Of a stretch of DNA of 64,000 nt, positions 37,824 to 48,668 are shown piece after piece. Under the pieces are notes generated by a model. The model made no database searches. It worked only from the letters and a program-made list of their open reading frames with translations, and had not been told where the DNA came from. The translations under genes and the position numbers were made by a program. Numbering within the stretch: position 1 is the stretch's first letter; each line of letters starts with the position of its first letter. Location of the stretch: assembly GCA_003116975.1 (NCBI GenBank), contig BGKB01000041.1:1-64000 (forward strand), written 5' to 3'. Origin of the DNA: Aurantiochytrium sp. KH105. Its lineage: Eukaryota; Sar; Bigyra; Thraustochytrida; Thraustochytriidae.

Positions 37824-39932
37824 TTAGATCTGAGAGATTTCATCCCGAGAATTCTCCTCCGGGTTGACAGTCTCGTTCTTCTGGACCACGGTCTCGGCAC
37901 TGGCCTCAGCAGGATCGGCGCCGGTGTTCATTCCCTTCTTGGAGCCGCCAGTGAAGGGGCTGAATTTGGCCACGAGCGTGATGCTCGCGAGAATAGCAAG
38001 CAGCGGAAGCAGCGCAGGCCAGGACTTTTTGTAGTCGACGACACGCATGATGTCACCGTTGGAGCTTGCGACAATAGGAATGGCGGAAATAATGCCGAAC
38101 AGCGAGTCACCTGCAACCAGACCAGCGCAATAAAGGACACCCTCTGAGGCGTTATCGTCCGGGGAAGTGCGCGCGATGAGGTGCAGCATGCTGCCCATGA
38201 AGATGGGCACCAGGTAGGTGCAGGGCAGATAAAAGGCGACGGCAAAGGCGAGCACGGGGAGGCGAAAGTTAATGTTGAAGCGCTCGAGCGTCTTGTCGAG
38301 GGCAATAATGACAACACCGAGACCAGCACCCACGCCAATGTAGGCCCAGGGGAGCGTGCCGTTGATAATGCCAACAGGAATGGTCGCAATGATGCTGGCC
38401 TGGGGGGCCTCGAGACCAATGCCCAGCGTGTATGCAGAGTCGAGAAGCTCGAGGATGGGAGCAATGACGACAGAAGTGACAAAGACACCGAGAATCATCG
38501 CGAACTCTTGCTTCCACGGCGTGGCACCCAAAAGGTAGCCAGCCTTGAGATCCTGCATGTTATCGCCACTAATGGCGCACGCCGAGGCCACAGCGCAGCA
38601 CATGATCACGGCTGTGGGGGGTCCGATGGGATCGTCCGAGCCCCAGAGGCCGAGGATGAGCGCAGAAATAACGAGCGATGAAGAGATCGTGACGCCGGAG
38701 ACCGGGTTGTTCGAAGATCCGACAAGGCCGGCCATGTATGCGGCGACAGAGGCAAAGAGGAAGGACAAAATGGCAACCACCACAGCCATGAGCAGGCAGC
38801 GTCCCCAGCTGTCGCTAAAGGCGGAGAAAATAATGTAGAGGGGCACGATGGTGCCGCCGATGATCAAAAGGGTAATCTTGAAGGGGAAGTCCTGGTCCAG
38901 ACGCGCGGGCAGGTTCGTGCTGCTCTCAACCTGGTTCGCCTCGTTCTGGGTTCCGCGGAGCTGCCGAATGCCGAACTTGACGCTGGTGATGAGCGCGCTG
39001 CGCAGGCTCACCAGACTCCAGAGGCCACCGACAACCATGAGGCCGATACCGGCGTAGCGAGCCTCGCCAAACTCGGCGCTTGCCACGTTTGCGCCGTTGA
39101 ACTCGCCATTGGAGCTCGTGTCCCACTCGGCCTCGCTCCAGCGATCGTTGATGACGGCCGAGATCGGGATCATAATGAGGTACTGGCACATGCTGCCAAG
39201 GAAGAGGACGGTGCCGACGTTGGGCCCGACAATGTATCCGACACCAAAGAGCGCCGAGGACACGTTGAGGCCAATGTAGCTCGGGTACATGTTCTTGTAC
39301 AGCCAGCCGACGCCGAGCGTAGGCGAGTACATGCCGAGAGTCTCGAAGAGCTTGGTGAGCGTGCCGAGGGCGGTTCCCGCGCCCACAGCGTAGACCGCGT
39401 TGCCGCCCTTTTCACCAGAGCGCAGCACTTGCGCCGTGGCCACGCCCTCGGGGAACTTGAGAGGCGGTTCGATCTCCATCAGGAGCGCGCGCCGCAGGGG
39501 AATGCTGTAGGCAATGCCAAGCAGGCCGCCAAAGAGGGTCAAAAAGGTCACGTAGGCGTAGTTGACGCCCAGGAAAGAGTCCCAACCCTCCACGCCCGCA
39601 AAGGTCGGGTTGCCGAGGTCGCGCTCCGTGTTCATGATCACCAGACCGGGCAGCGTGAAGATGGCTGCGGCCGCGAGCGCCTCACCTGCCGAGGCGGCAG
39701 TCTGCACAATGTTGTTTTCGAGAATGTTCGAGTCCTTGAAGCACTTGAGCGCCGCCATGGACATGACGGACGCGGGGATCGACGCGCTCACGGTGAGGCC
39801 GACCAAGAGGCCCAGGTACACGTTCGCGGCGCCGAGCACCACGGCGAGGACGATGGAAAGCACCACGCCCCGCACGGTGATCTCGCGGTAGTCATTGTGG
39901 GTCACGTAGGGGACGAAGGTATTCGCCGTCAT
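37824..39932 (-). CDS. OPT-family oligopeptide/metal-chelate transporter
   Basis: A 702-residue polytopic protein with about 15 hydrophobic segments. The N-terminal region has the OPT signature: EITVRGVVLSIVLAVVLGAANVYLGL, then GLTVSASIPASVMSMA and NNIVQTAASAGEALAAAAIFTLPGLVI. Family members couple import of oligopeptides or metal chelates to protons at plasma or vacuole membranes. The NIVQT..SAGE motif is typical of the YSL/bacterial-type branch rather than fungal OPTs. Other features are GDNMQDLKAGYLLGATPWKQ, a conserved loop of the same branch, and a short acidic C-terminal tail. The start ATG is followed directly by TANTFVPYV. Substrate not assignable from sequence alone. Confidence 0.9.
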   Translation of the reverse strand: MTANTFVPYVTHNDYREITVRGVVLSIVLAVVLGAANVYLGLLVGLTVSASIPASVMSMAALKCFKDSNILENNIVQTAASAGEALAAAAIFTLPGLVIMNTERDLGNPTFAGVEGWDSFLGVNYAYVTFLTLFGGLLGIAYSIPLRRALLMEIEPPLKFPEGVATAQVLRSGEKGGNAVYAVGAGTALGTLTKLFETLGMYSPTLGVGWLYKNMYPSYIGLNVSSALFGVGYIVGPNVGTVLFLGSMCQYLIMIPISAVINDRWSEAEWDTSSNGEFNGANVASAEFGEARYAGIGLMVVGGLWSLVSLRSALITSVKFGIRQLRGTQNEANQVESSTNLPARLDQDFPFKITLLIIGGTIVPLYIIFSAFSDSWGRCLLMAVVVAILSFLFASVAAYMAGLVGSSNNPVSGVTISSSLVISALILGLWGSDDPIGPPTAVIMCCAVASACAISGDNMQDLKAGYLLGATPWKQEFAMILGVFVTSVVIAPILELLDSAYTLGIGLEAPQASIIATIPVGIINGTLPWAYIGVGAGLGVVIIALDKTLERFNINFRLPVLAFAVAFYLPCTYLVPIFMGSMLHLIARTSPDDNASEGVLYCAGLVAGDSLFGIISAIPIVASSNGDIMRVVDYKKSWPALLPLLAILASITLVAKFSPFTGGSKKGMNTGADPAEASAETVVQKNETVNPEENSRDEISQI

Positions 39933-41742
39933 CTTGGTTCGTTCGTCTTCTCCCTTGTCTCTTGTCTTATCTCTTGTCTCTTGTCTTCTATCTTGTCTTG
40001 GTCTTCTTGGGCCGACCTTGATTCGGTCGTGCTTGCCTTCGCAAAGGCTGAATCAGCTTCCCGCCGGGGCTGGGGTTCGAGATTTGCTCGTCTGAATTCG
40101 CCTCCCTTCTCGCTGCCTCCTGCTTGCTGCTGCTGCTGCTGCAGCTGCCGCCGCCTGTGCTGCCCGTGGCAGCTGCAGCTGCAACAAGCCGCCGTCAGTC
40201 CAGTCACTCGTCGCGCGTGCCATCGTCAGCAGCTCCGGACAGACGGATGGACGGGCGTTGGTCCTCGAGGCCTGGACTTTTGTTCCGCCGTCCGTCGGCC
40301 GCTTCCGAGGCGAGCGTGGCGTGCGTGCATCCGCTCTGTGCCTCTGCGCCAGTGGTGAGACCGCTGCTGCTGCGGCATTTCTGCCTGCGACAGCGACAAA
40401 GCGACTGCGACTGCGACTGCGACACACATGCGCATGCACATGCACGGCATCCAGCCTCTGCCGCGAGATCTGCGCGCTGCATGCTCGACATCGAAGCGAG
40501 CGTTGCGGCTCCGCGTCACGTCGCCACCGCCCAGCCCGCGGCGGTCCAGCCGCTGCCGCCGCGCCAGCACAGCGCAGCCCAGCACAGCGTGCAAGGCAAG
40601 GCAAGGCAAGGCAAGGCCGTGCGGCGCAGCGCAGCGCATCGCGGCGCAGGCGGTGGCGAGGCCGTGGCATCTCGCGGCCCTCGGCACCGTCGAGGCTTGG
40701 CTCGGGCCTGGGACGATTCCGATGGACGGACGATGGGACTGTCTTGCCTGACCGAGGATGGAAGCAGGCCCAGCTCCCGCGTTCCAGGATGCCGGGATGC
40801 ACGCCCGCGCTGACGCTCGCGCGTGCTCCGCCCTCGGCGCTGCGCGGCGCTGCGCGGCGCTGCGCGGAGACCAGAGCGGAGCAGGGCGCCGCGGCGTGCG
40901 CGGCGTCCTTGACTCGCGCCGGCAGCGGGCGGCAGCGGTGCGGCGGCCGGTCGATCGATCGATCGATCTCGGCAGCGGGAAGCGGCAGGCAGACGCGAGG
41001 CGAGGCGAGGCGAGCGCGGCGCGGCGCGGCGCGGCGCGCAGCGAGAACGCCGCGCGGAGGGAGGAGCGGTCGCCGGCCAGAACGCTCTCGGCGCTGCTCG
41101 GGGCGCCTGCGAGCACGGTTCGCGCGCCCTCCGCGCTGATGCCTGCTGCCTGCTGCACTGCTGGCGATGATGAGAACGCCGACGGCGACGATGATAAATC
41201 AGAGCCTGTGATGCTGCTGATCAGGGACGGGGATGTGTTGATGATGGTGATGCAGGGACTCGATCACTCACCCTGACACTGACAGCAGTGCAGCAGCAGC
41301 AGCAGAAGAAGGAAGGGCCGACCTGCAGCTGCAAGTGGCAGTGATGACAGTGGCCCGCAGCGCAGCCGCCATGGAAGGGCGAGATTCACCAATCTCGAGA
41401 ACGCCCGTCGAGGGCGGCTGCAGCCCGCCACGGCTTCCTGGAGACTCAAGAACAGCGCCGCTGCAGCTACCGCTGGCAGTGCATTGCCTCGGCTGCGTCG
41501 GGGAAATAGGTTGTTTCATCCTCCTCCTCCTCGACAGCGACTCCCGCTGCAGCCTTACATCTCGTCCTGGCCAGCAAGTCGAGATCTGCTGCTGACTGCG
41601 AGGCGAGTGAAGCGGCACGTGGTGCGCAGTCAAGACCGATACGGACGAGCATTTTGACGCGGTCGATGAAAGTTCATAAATGATGCGGCTGCAGCGGCCG
41701 CGGCAAGGTCTTCTTTTAGATATTTATGTACATGTCACATGC
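39933..41742. other. GC-rich intergenic region with simple repeats
   Basis: Upstream of the OPT gene and downstream of the LRR-kinase-TIR gene. It contains TTGTCTCTTGTCTT repeats (about 39,955-40,000), TGC/CAG runs, an AAGGC run (40,593-40,618), a CGAT run (40,951-40,965) and GCGGCGCTGC repeats (about 40,840-40,865). Frames up to 310 codons on both strands are Arg/Ala-rich without domains and are not supported as genes. Confidence 0.5.
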
Positions 41743-44700
41743 TTAGCGCTCGGATGTTTCACCGGCTGCGGCTGATGTCGCGTGCAAGACGCGATGGAGA
41801 AAAATGCGCTGAAGCTCCTCGTTCACGGCCTCCTCCGCATAGATCTCGCTGCGAAAGTAAAGAACCTCCTCCTTGAGAAAGAGATTGGCATGCAGGTTCC
41901 TGTCCATCTCGTCCGCCGACTCCTCCAGCCTCTTGGCATCGCTCCAGTTCCAGGCCGACTCGACTTGCATGGGGAGAACGCGTTGCGAGACACAAAAGTA
42001 ATCGAGGGAATCCCTGAGACCTTGCACGTGGAAGATCCCGTTCGTTAAGATGAGAAGAACCACCGCGTCTGGCTGCGGCCCGGTTCGAGTTTCCTGCTCC
42101 TTTCTCTCGGCCAGCTTTTCTCCGTTCTCGTCAAGCCTGACAATGAAGCGATAGCGCGTAGAGTTCACTAGCCTCGTGTTGCGCGCCGTGGACGGTTGCA
42201 TGCACATCTCATAGCGCTTTGCCGCGTGCTCTCCGTCGGGACTGTCGCCGCCATAGACCACAAAAATCTCAACGTCCTTTTGCGTCTCGCTGTCGTGCGC
42301 GTGTTGCTGCGCACCGTCGCTCCGATTTTGCCAGACATCGCTCGAGCTCAAGAGCTCCGGAGGCACAAAGCCCGAAATCCGCATCAGTTGTTTAGCCACA
42401 GCATCTGCTTCGAACTTTCGCCGACGGTAGACGAGGATCTTTTCCTCGCCATACTTGAAGCAGTAATTCCTCACCAGCTTGAGGGCACGCAGGAGTTTCT
42501 CCTTCATTCCAATTTCTTTCCGCAGGTTTTGCATGTTGCTCTTGAATTCTCGAGTGGCCACATTGATAAATTCACTCCTTTTCTGAGGTCCAGGTACATG
42601 CCTTCGCTCGATGGCTTCGGTAAAGTCCCACTTGAAATCATTCTCCGTCCTCCACGTTAGCTCGTCATCTTCAGCTTGTTCGCAGCCTTGGCTGCGAGAG
42701 GACCAGGGCGTGCATGCTGTGTTCCAGTGTGGATTCCTCAGATCATCCTCCTTGATAAAGATGACGTCCCTTTTGAGTTCAATCGCGTGTGCCAGCTCAA
42801 GGAGACAGAACGGACGAAAGAGTGCGGAGCGCGTGAGGATAAAGACAAACCTTTTGGAAAGCGCAATGCCTTTGTACATCCCGGGCAATGTCACAACGTC
42901 AGCATTCACGTCGACCCAGGTGTACGCACGCTTTGCTCGCAGATGAAGATCCAGTTGTTGAACGATCCCAGACGCCTCCCGTTGAACGTGACTAAGGAAA
43001 AAGTGGTATCGCGGCAGTAACTCGTTGCTGGGTTGCAATGGCGTTGGGTCCGCCGTCTTGACTCTGGCTGGCTTCCCACGAATGATGAAGGGGTGGCGAA
43101 GAACATCCTCAATAGTGATGCGCTGGCTTGAAACGCCCGCGAGGCATCGGCGGACAAGGTCTCGGCCATCCTCATGTTGGCCCAGTCTCTTGTCGCGCTC
43201 GTTGTCGAGACCAATCCAATTTATCAGCTCCGCCCTTTCGACGCGGGTCACGAGGTTGTCCGTGTTTCGTTCCATGAGAAAAAGTGGCGTTCCGCTGAGA
43301 AGCTCGTACAAGACCACGCCAAAACTCCACACATCAAATTGCGACTTGTCGCAGCTCCGTGACTCGTCGTGGTCATGTCGCCTGTCGCGACCAGAATTGG
43401 CATCGTCATCGCTGGCCTCGTACCAAAAAGTGTTGGGGCCCGTACCCGTGCGCTCTTGGGACAGGAAAAGAATTCTGGCTGCCTCCGGGGGGATATATCC
43501 CGAGCTGCACTTGGTGGTGGCGTCAAAAAGTTCCTCTTTGGACGTTGCTGAGTCCATATCGATGAGATTCCACCTCGCCCCGTCTTCGTTCAAGCTATCC
43601 TCGCCGTCCCTCAATAGAGCAGCCGGGGTCTTACTGTACTTGCACCGACGACTCTCGCTCCAAAAGCTCTTGTCAAAGGTGCCCTTGTCAGTGAAAAAGC
43701 GCTCGGTCGAGACGGACGACCTCAGAATCACATTGCGTGGCTTGATGTCGCCATGCACGATGTCTTCTTTGTGCAGTTCAGCGATCGCGTGAGCAAGATA
43801 CCAAGCGACAGTTCGGATTCGGCATGCGTCGGGCCCGGCAAGATACTCCGAGTTCATGAAGCCAAAGAGGGTATAGTTTGCTCTGGTCATGATGATGCAC
43901 TTGTCTTCCATGTGGAGCGCACGGATCTTCATCGTGTACTTGTACTGACGCTGCTTTCGATCTAGATCTGTGATGAGCTCGTCGCGAGGCATGTCCCTGT
44001 TGTATTCAATCCCGCGCGCACGCAGCTCGCGGTCAAACTCCCTTTTGTCCTCCATCACCTTGATTGCAACGGATTTGCTGTTGTCGCGAAGATCGTTCGC
44101 AAAGAAGACCACACAATTTTGACTCAGGTGGGCAGGAGCGCCCTTGACCACTTGATAACGCCCGAGATAGACCCCGTGCGTTAGAGCCCAGTCGCGAAGC
44201 TCCGTACCTTCACAGGCGCGCACGATTGATCGCAGAGAGCGGCCTCGTTTGTCCTTGTAGTCGAAGAGTCCAGTCATGAGCGAGTGGTTGTTTCGCGTGA
44301 TATCTTTCATGATCTTCATCATGTTCATGAGCGAGCTTCTTTGCGCGAAGATATGATGGATCATGGACCCGTGCTCTTGCTTCGTATCGGAACCAAGCGT
44401 CGTTCCAGGCGAATGCACTTCATCGGCCCAGGCATCATCCTCCGCAGCGCAATCCTGACCAAATGGCCCGGTAAATGAGGAGTCGTGTCTTTGAAGAGGA
44501 TGCAAGCAAGGTGCCGGAGACTCTGATGCCGTCCAGATGGACATGTGCGCCCAGACGCTATAGTTGCCCTTGTACAGGTGCGTGACCATGGCTGTGATGC
44601 ACGATGCAAGAAGTCTCGGGTTTTGCTTCACCATCTTGAAGGCTTTGGAGGTCCATCGGAAAGATCGCGGGGCATTGTTCTCGCTCCAAAGTCCTACCTC

Positions 44701-46440
44701 GTCGGCGTTAAAAAGCACCTTGGCAATGTGCTGCGCTCCCTCACGAGGCTTGCATAATGCGAGCACTGGAACCAGCTCCTCGCAGATGGACCCAAAGGTA
44801 TTCTCGCGAATGTCGATATTGTAGTCTGACATGCAGAGCGCCACATCGATAAAGTTAGCCGCCAATTTGGTGTACTTTCTACGCTCGTGCAACGTCGGGC
44901 TCTGATCGCCAATGATTTTGATGAGGATAAGCTTGGAAACTTTAAAGTTTTCCGGCTCCTTGAGCGCCGTAATGATCTTTTCCATCCCCATCTTGAGCGC
45001 ATTGCGTTTCAAGTTGAGCTCGTCCACCTTGCACACGCGAACGAGATTGCAGATCGCATCCACGCATCTTCCTGTGAGCTTGTTGCGACCAAGATGCACC
45101 AACTTCATGTCTTTGCCACGCTTCAGCAGTGCTTCCAAGAGCTCAGTGGCCGCATCGTCGCCAATTTGATTGTTGAAGAGGTTGATGGAAAGCAGATCAT
45201 TTCTCACGGTGATTGAACGTGCAATGGACAGACCTCCTCTTTCCCCGATTACGTTGACAGCAAGGTCGAGAACCTCGAGGTTCTTGTGGCGCTCGAACAA
45301 AGTACGCAAATAGTCGTCGCTCTTTTCCGTCAAGTTATTGAAAAACAGCGAGAGCAGTTTCAAATTCGACTGGGACTTGGTGTCAGCGAGTGCACTGCAG
45401 ATTTCGCGGCAACCTGCATCGGCAATTGCGTTCATGCCAAGATCGAGGGCGCACAGAGACGTGTTCTTGCGGAGAGAATCGCCGAGAGCGATTCCGCCCT
45501 CTGCGCCAATGACGTTATTTCGGAGGCTCAGCACCTGTACGAAACAGTCCGCTTGCTTGAGAAAGCTTGCCACAACTTTGGCGCCAACGGACCCGAGTCC
45601 ATTGTTGTAAAGTTGCAGCTTTATGAGGGTCTTGTTGCCCCGAAGAGCACAAAGGAGTTCATCGAGACTCGTGCGACCAATATCCCCCGGGGCGTTGTTG
45701 CGGTCGGCAGAGGAGTGCGACTCTTCCTTTTTCAAGTCATTGCCCAAACCGCTGCCACCGAGGTTGAGAAAGACGAGATGGTGATTGAGCTTAAGAGCGT
45801 TTCCAAGCTTAATCATGCGCAGAACGCCGGGGCGTAAGGGTTGCTGGCCAGAGTAAGGCTGTGGCGAAACAAGTCGCGATTCTTTTCCTGGTGCGTCATT
45901 GGCCTGCAGAGATTGCGACGCAGCGCCTGCTCGAGTTCCATCCTCAAAGGTCTCTGTCTGAGGCTGCAGGGCAGACACAGATTCGATGTTGGCTGCAAGC
46001 CCATTGCGGCTCAGATCCAGGCCAACCATCCAAGGAATGTTGTATTCGATAATTTGCACCACATCTTCGAAGATCTCGCGATTTAAATCAACAGAGGAAG
46101 CCTCGAGGAGACCGAGCGTTCTGAAGCCCACTTCAACGCGCTCGTGCTCTTCTTGGTTCGCGGCGCCCACCAGGATAGATGTGCATTCCACGCGTTTTGG
46201 GGCTTCCTCGCCGGCCCCGGACCAAATGTGCCGTTCAGTAGTCGCCTGCTCAACCTTGGCCTGATCTTCGACTTTTGCGCAGCGAGGCTCGCAATGAATT
46301 TTCATATTGACACCGAGCATCCTCGACGTGTTGCCAATGTCTTCACATTCCGCACGAACCGTCAGCCCATCTTCGGACTCGGGCAGGTCGCTCTGGGCCT
46401 GCTCAGTCCTCGCAAGGTGCTCCTCGCTGACGCTGGGCAT
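41743..46440 (-). CDS. LRR-protein kinase-TIR receptor-like protein
   Basis: A 1,565-residue single-exon protein. Residues 250-490 hold ribonuclease-inhibitor-type leucine-rich repeats (for example LIKLQLYNNGLGSVGAKVVA, VLSLRNNVIGAEGGIALGD, LLSINLFNNQIGDDAA). A kinase domain spans about 755-1130: VAIK with Lys794, HGDIKPRNV with Asp898 (HGD replaces HRD), LIDMDSA (Asp961, DMD instead of DFG), GYIPPEAA as APE-like, and DVWSFGVVLYELLSGTPLF. ATP Lys and both key Asp are present, so activity is plausible, though the glycine loop is poor. A TIR domain follows at about 1143-1280, starting YHFFLSHVQRE; CLLEL places a Glu (about 1214) on the TIR NADase catalytic position. Residues 1390-1500 (VEIFVVYGG, AVVLLILTNGIF, VLPMQVESAWN) look like a second, divergent TIR-like fold. 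No membrane segment or signal peptide is seen. Probably an intracellular sensor or signalling protein, by analogy with LRR and TIR immunity proteins. Confidence 0.85.
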   Translation of the reverse strand: MPSVSEEHLARTEQAQSDLPESEDGLTVRAECEDIGNTSRMLGVNMKIHCEPRCAKVEDQAKVEQATTERHIWSGAGEEAPKRVECTSILVGAANQEEHERVEVGFRTLGLLEASSVDLNREIFEDVVQIIEYNIPWMVGLDLSRNGLAANIESVSALQPQTETFEDGTRAGAASQSLQANDAPGKESRLVSPQPYSGQQPLRPGVLRMIKLGNALKLNHHLVFLNLGGSGLGNDLKKEESHSSADRNNAPGDIGRTSLDELLCALRGNKTLIKLQLYNNGLGSVGAKVVASFLKQADCFVQVLSLRNNVIGAEGGIALGDSLRKNTSLCALDLGMNAIADAGCREICSALADTKSQSNLKLLSLFFNNLTEKSDDYLRTLFERHKNLEVLDLAVNVIGERGGLSIARSITVRNDLLSINLFNNQIGDDAATELLEALLKRGKDMKLVHLGRNKLTGRCVDAICNLVRVCKVDELNLKRNALKMGMEKIITALKEPENFKVSKLILIKIIGDQSPTLHERRKYTKLAANFIDVALCMSDYNIDIRENTFGSICEELVPVLALCKPREGAQHIAKVLFNADEVGLWSENNAPRSFRWTSKAFKMVKQNPRLLASCITAMVTHLYKGNYSVWAHMSIWTASESPAPCLHPLQRHDSSFTGPFGQDCAAEDDAWADEVHSPGTTLGSDTKQEHGSMIHHIFAQRSSLMNMMKIMKDITRNNHSLMTGLFDYKDKRGRSLRSIVRACEGTELRDWALTHGVYLGRYQVVKGAPAHLSQNCVVFFANDLRDNSKSVAIKVMEDKREFDRELRARGIEYNRDMPRDELITDLDRKQRQYKYTMKIRALHMEDKCIIMTRANYTLFGFMNSEYLAGPDACRIRTVAWYLAHAIAELHKEDIVHGDIKPRNVILRSSVSTERFFTDKGTFDKSFWSESRRCKYSKTPAALLRDGEDSLNEDGARWNLIDMDSATSKEELFDATTKCSSGYIPPEAARILFLSQERTGTGPNTFWYEASDDDANSGRDRRHDHDESRSCDKSQFDVWSFGVVLYELLSGTPLFLMERNTDNLVTRVERAELINWIGLDNERDKRLGQHEDGRDLVRRCLAGVSSQRITIEDVLRHPFIIRGKPARVKTADPTPLQPSNELLPRYHFFLSHVQREASGIVQQLDLHLRAKRAYTWVDVNADVVTLPGMYKGIALSKRFVFILTRSALFRPFCLLELAHAIELKRDVIFIKEDDLRNPHWNTACTPWSSRSQGCEQAEDDELTWRTENDFKWDFTEAIERRHVPGPQKRSEFINVATREFKSNMQNLRKEIGMKEKLLRALKLVRNYCFKYGEEKILVYRRRKFEADAVAKQLMRISGFVPPELLSSSDVWQNRSDGAQQHAHDSETQKDVEIFVVYGGDSPDGEHAAKRYEMCMQPSTARNTRLVNSTRYRFIVRLDENGEKLAERKEQETRTGPQPDAVVLLILTNGIFHVQGLRDSLDYFCVSQRVLPMQVESAWNWSDAKRLEESADEMDRNLHANLFLKEEVLYFRSEIYAEEAVNEELQRIFLHRVLHATSAAAGETSER

Positions 46441-47407
46441 CTTGCTGCTTGATCCTCAAGCACCTTAAAAGCTTGCTCGAGCACCACCAAGCTGATACGT
46501 TTGCTTGTTTATGAACAAAGGGGAAGATTTGTTGCTTGAGGCTTGCCTTAATTTTAAAGATCGATCGATCCGAAAAAGATCGCTTTCTCCCGGAAAAGAT
46601 CGCTTCTTTCACCCACAATCGATTTCTCCAGAAGGATCTAGATCTTTTCCTGCACTGCGATGCAGAGCGATGCTTTGTTTTCCTCGCGCCACGCCACCAC
46701 CTCGAATTCGATGGTCTCGCTGCACGTCTAGGTTCCGGTTTTGCCGATTCCTTCCCTCCGCTCCAACTCTGCGCTGCCTTGCCACGCTTCTCGGTCGCTG
46801 GAGCTCTCTGGGGTCCTCGAGGACGCCGCCAAGCTCTCTCGCTTCACCAACCCCGCTTCTCGCGCCCTCTGGCTCCTCGTGCTCTCGCCCGCACGTAGGG
46901 GTCCTCGCCCGTCGCGCGAACCGGAAACATCGGCCCCGGGCCCGTCCTACACCGCGTCCGGCGAGTTTCGAGTTGGTCTCGCCGTCCGTCCGTCGGTCGT
47001 CGTGTCCCCGTCTCCGTCCTCGTCGCCATGGTCGCTGCCGCCGTCTGTCGCTGTCGCTCTTCGCGTCGTCCAAGCGGCTCTCTCCAGCTAATGCTGCAAG
47101 ACCAGCGCGGCGCGTGCCGCCACGGTACCGGTTCGCGGTACCGGCCTGGAGAACCTGCGCGCGCGAACCTGCTGGAGAACCTGCGGCCAGTGGAGAGGAG
47201 AACCTGGGCGGCGGAGGAGAACCTACGCGACGGAGAACCTACGCGAAGCGGACGCGTGCGAAGGACGGGGGTGAAACAAAGGAACGCAACGCAAAGCAAA
47301 GGAACTTGAGAACTCGGAACGCAAAGCAAAGGAAAAGCAGAGAACTTGAAACGCAAAGCAAGCAAAGCAAAGCAAAGCAAATACCGAACGCGGCGCGAGA
47401 CCACGAG
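46441..47407. promoter_or_regulatory. Divergent upstream region, LRR-kinase-TIR/Nudix
   Basis: 967 bases between two divergent ATGs. A GATCGATCGATC block is followed by a direct repeat of GAAAAGATCGCTT (about 46,572-46,605). Before the Nudix ATG there is an AACCTGCG/GGAGAACCT repeat (about 47,150-47,240) and a GCAAAGCAAAGC run (about 47,288-47,382). A frame running into the Nudix gene from 46,505 opens without an ATG and is low-complexity. Confidence 0.4.
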
Positions 47408-48163
47408 ATGCCACGCAATATTCGGATGTCGTTTGAGGAGAAATTCCCGAGCTGCGACGATATGGACAGGGAGACGGAGAGCGGCGAGGCGCCGAGCTTG
47501 AAGGATCATGCGGAAAAGGTGCACGATGTCCCGCTTGAGGCGCCGGGCTTTCGCTGGGTGCGGCTGGTGAAGCAGACGTTTCGCAATGAAAAGCAAGTAG
47601 AGAAGGAGTGGGAGTTCGCAGAGCGTACAACGCGCAAAGGAGAGATTGACGCAGTCTTCATTGTGGCCACCGTCGTCGGACGCATGGAGGGACAGGGGCC
47701 GGAAACGCTCGTCATCTCGCAGTATCGCCCGCCTACCGACTCCTACGTGCTCGAGTTCCCCGCGGGACTCGTCGATGAGGGAGAGGACGCCGAGACCGCG
47801 GCGCTTCGCGAACTCCGCGAGGAGACCGGGTATCTTGGCGAGGTCAAATCCGTCTCCGACGTGCTGTTTGTCGACCCGGGACTCTCGAATGCCAATCTTA
47901 AGTTCGTTAATGTCACAGTAGACTGTACCAATGATCTCAATCGCGAACCAGTGCCAAAGCAGGATGAGGATGAGTTCATACAAACGCATCTGGTTCCTCA
48001 AAAGGACCTTCTCAAGTCACTTCGCAATCCCAAGCATATTGAGACGGAGAAATCGATGCTTCCCGACACGACCGCCCTCAAAGACCGGTCCAATGTGACT
48101 GCGAGTGGGCTGCTCTACGCATACGCTCTCGGTCTTGCAGCAGCTCAAAGTCAGCATGTATAG
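47408..48163 (+). CDS. Nudix hydrolase, NUDT5/ADP-ribose pyrophosphatase-like
   Basis: A 251-residue protein. A full Nudix box (GX5EX7REUXEEXGU) is present at about residues 120-142: G-LVDEG-E-DAETAAL-RE-L-R-EE-T-G. It is preceded by ISQYRPPTDSYVLEFPAG, the QYRPP...EFPAG pattern of the NUDT5/ADPRase subgroup. These enzymes cleave ADP-ribose and related ADP-sugars to AMP and a sugar phosphate using Mg2+ held by the box Glu residues. N-terminal residues 1-60 are less conserved. ATG codons at 47408 and 47426 are both possible starts. Cytosolic by default, as no targeting signal is evident. Substrate specificity is inferred from the subgroup. Confidence 0.92.
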   Translation: MPRNIRMSFEEKFPSCDDMDRETESGEAPSLKDHAEKVHDVPLEAPGFRWVRLVKQTFRNEKQVEKEWEFAERTTRKGEIDAVFIVATVVGRMEGQGPETLVISQYRPPTDSYVLEFPAGLVDEGEDAETAALRELREETGYLGEVKSVSDVLFVDPGLSNANLKFVNVTVDCTNDLNREPVPKQDEDEFIQTHLVPQKDLLKSLRNPKHIETEKSMLPDTTALKDRSNVTASGLLYAYALGLAAAQSQHV

Positions 48164-48668
48164 CGACAACACATGAGCGAGTGTGCAGTAAAATGTTATC
48201 AAAGAATTCTGTTTTTTAAAAATGGAGACAGAATCGAAAATTGCACAAGCAAACACACATACATTAAAGAGATTCCGAACTGGCTCACGCGTTTTTGGAA
48301 GGAAAAAGCCAACGTAAGCACCATCAACGCTACATGTTTTGCGCTCAGGATTGACGCAATCAAGAAATACAAAAGCGCACTCATTCCCGCAAGAAAACAG
48401 AAAAATAAAAATAGCGATCTTCCACTTTGCTTTACAACGTCGAGAATTTGGCAAAAAGTGCTGCTGTGTGTCGCAGTGCTGATGATGAAAAGGAGAAAAA
48501 GTGAAAGAAAGTGCAAGTGCCTTGCGTTTGTTTGTTCCTGACGTTTCGTTGTCTCACGAAACGAGTTGAAGAGAAAGAGAAAGAAAACGAGGAACAGCCG
48601 GCCGGGAGATTTGGTTATTTTGATTAAAGATGGATGGCTGATCGAAGCAGGACAAAGCAAACAACGCC
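48164..48668. other. Convergent intergenic region, AT-rich
   Basis: Holds the 3' UTRs of the Nudix (+) and GDT1 (-) genes. More AT-rich than coding DNA; frames here are short and unrecognised. Confidence 0.5.

Noticed and set aside
40226-41158. 310-codon minus-strand and 293-codon plus-strand frames
   Set aside because: Both are Arg/Ala-rich over simple repeats and neither shows a domain.
46505-47407. N-terminal extension of the Nudix hydrolase
   Set aside because: The frame opens without an ATG and encodes Arg/Ser-rich sequence and repeats; the Nudix family does not need it.
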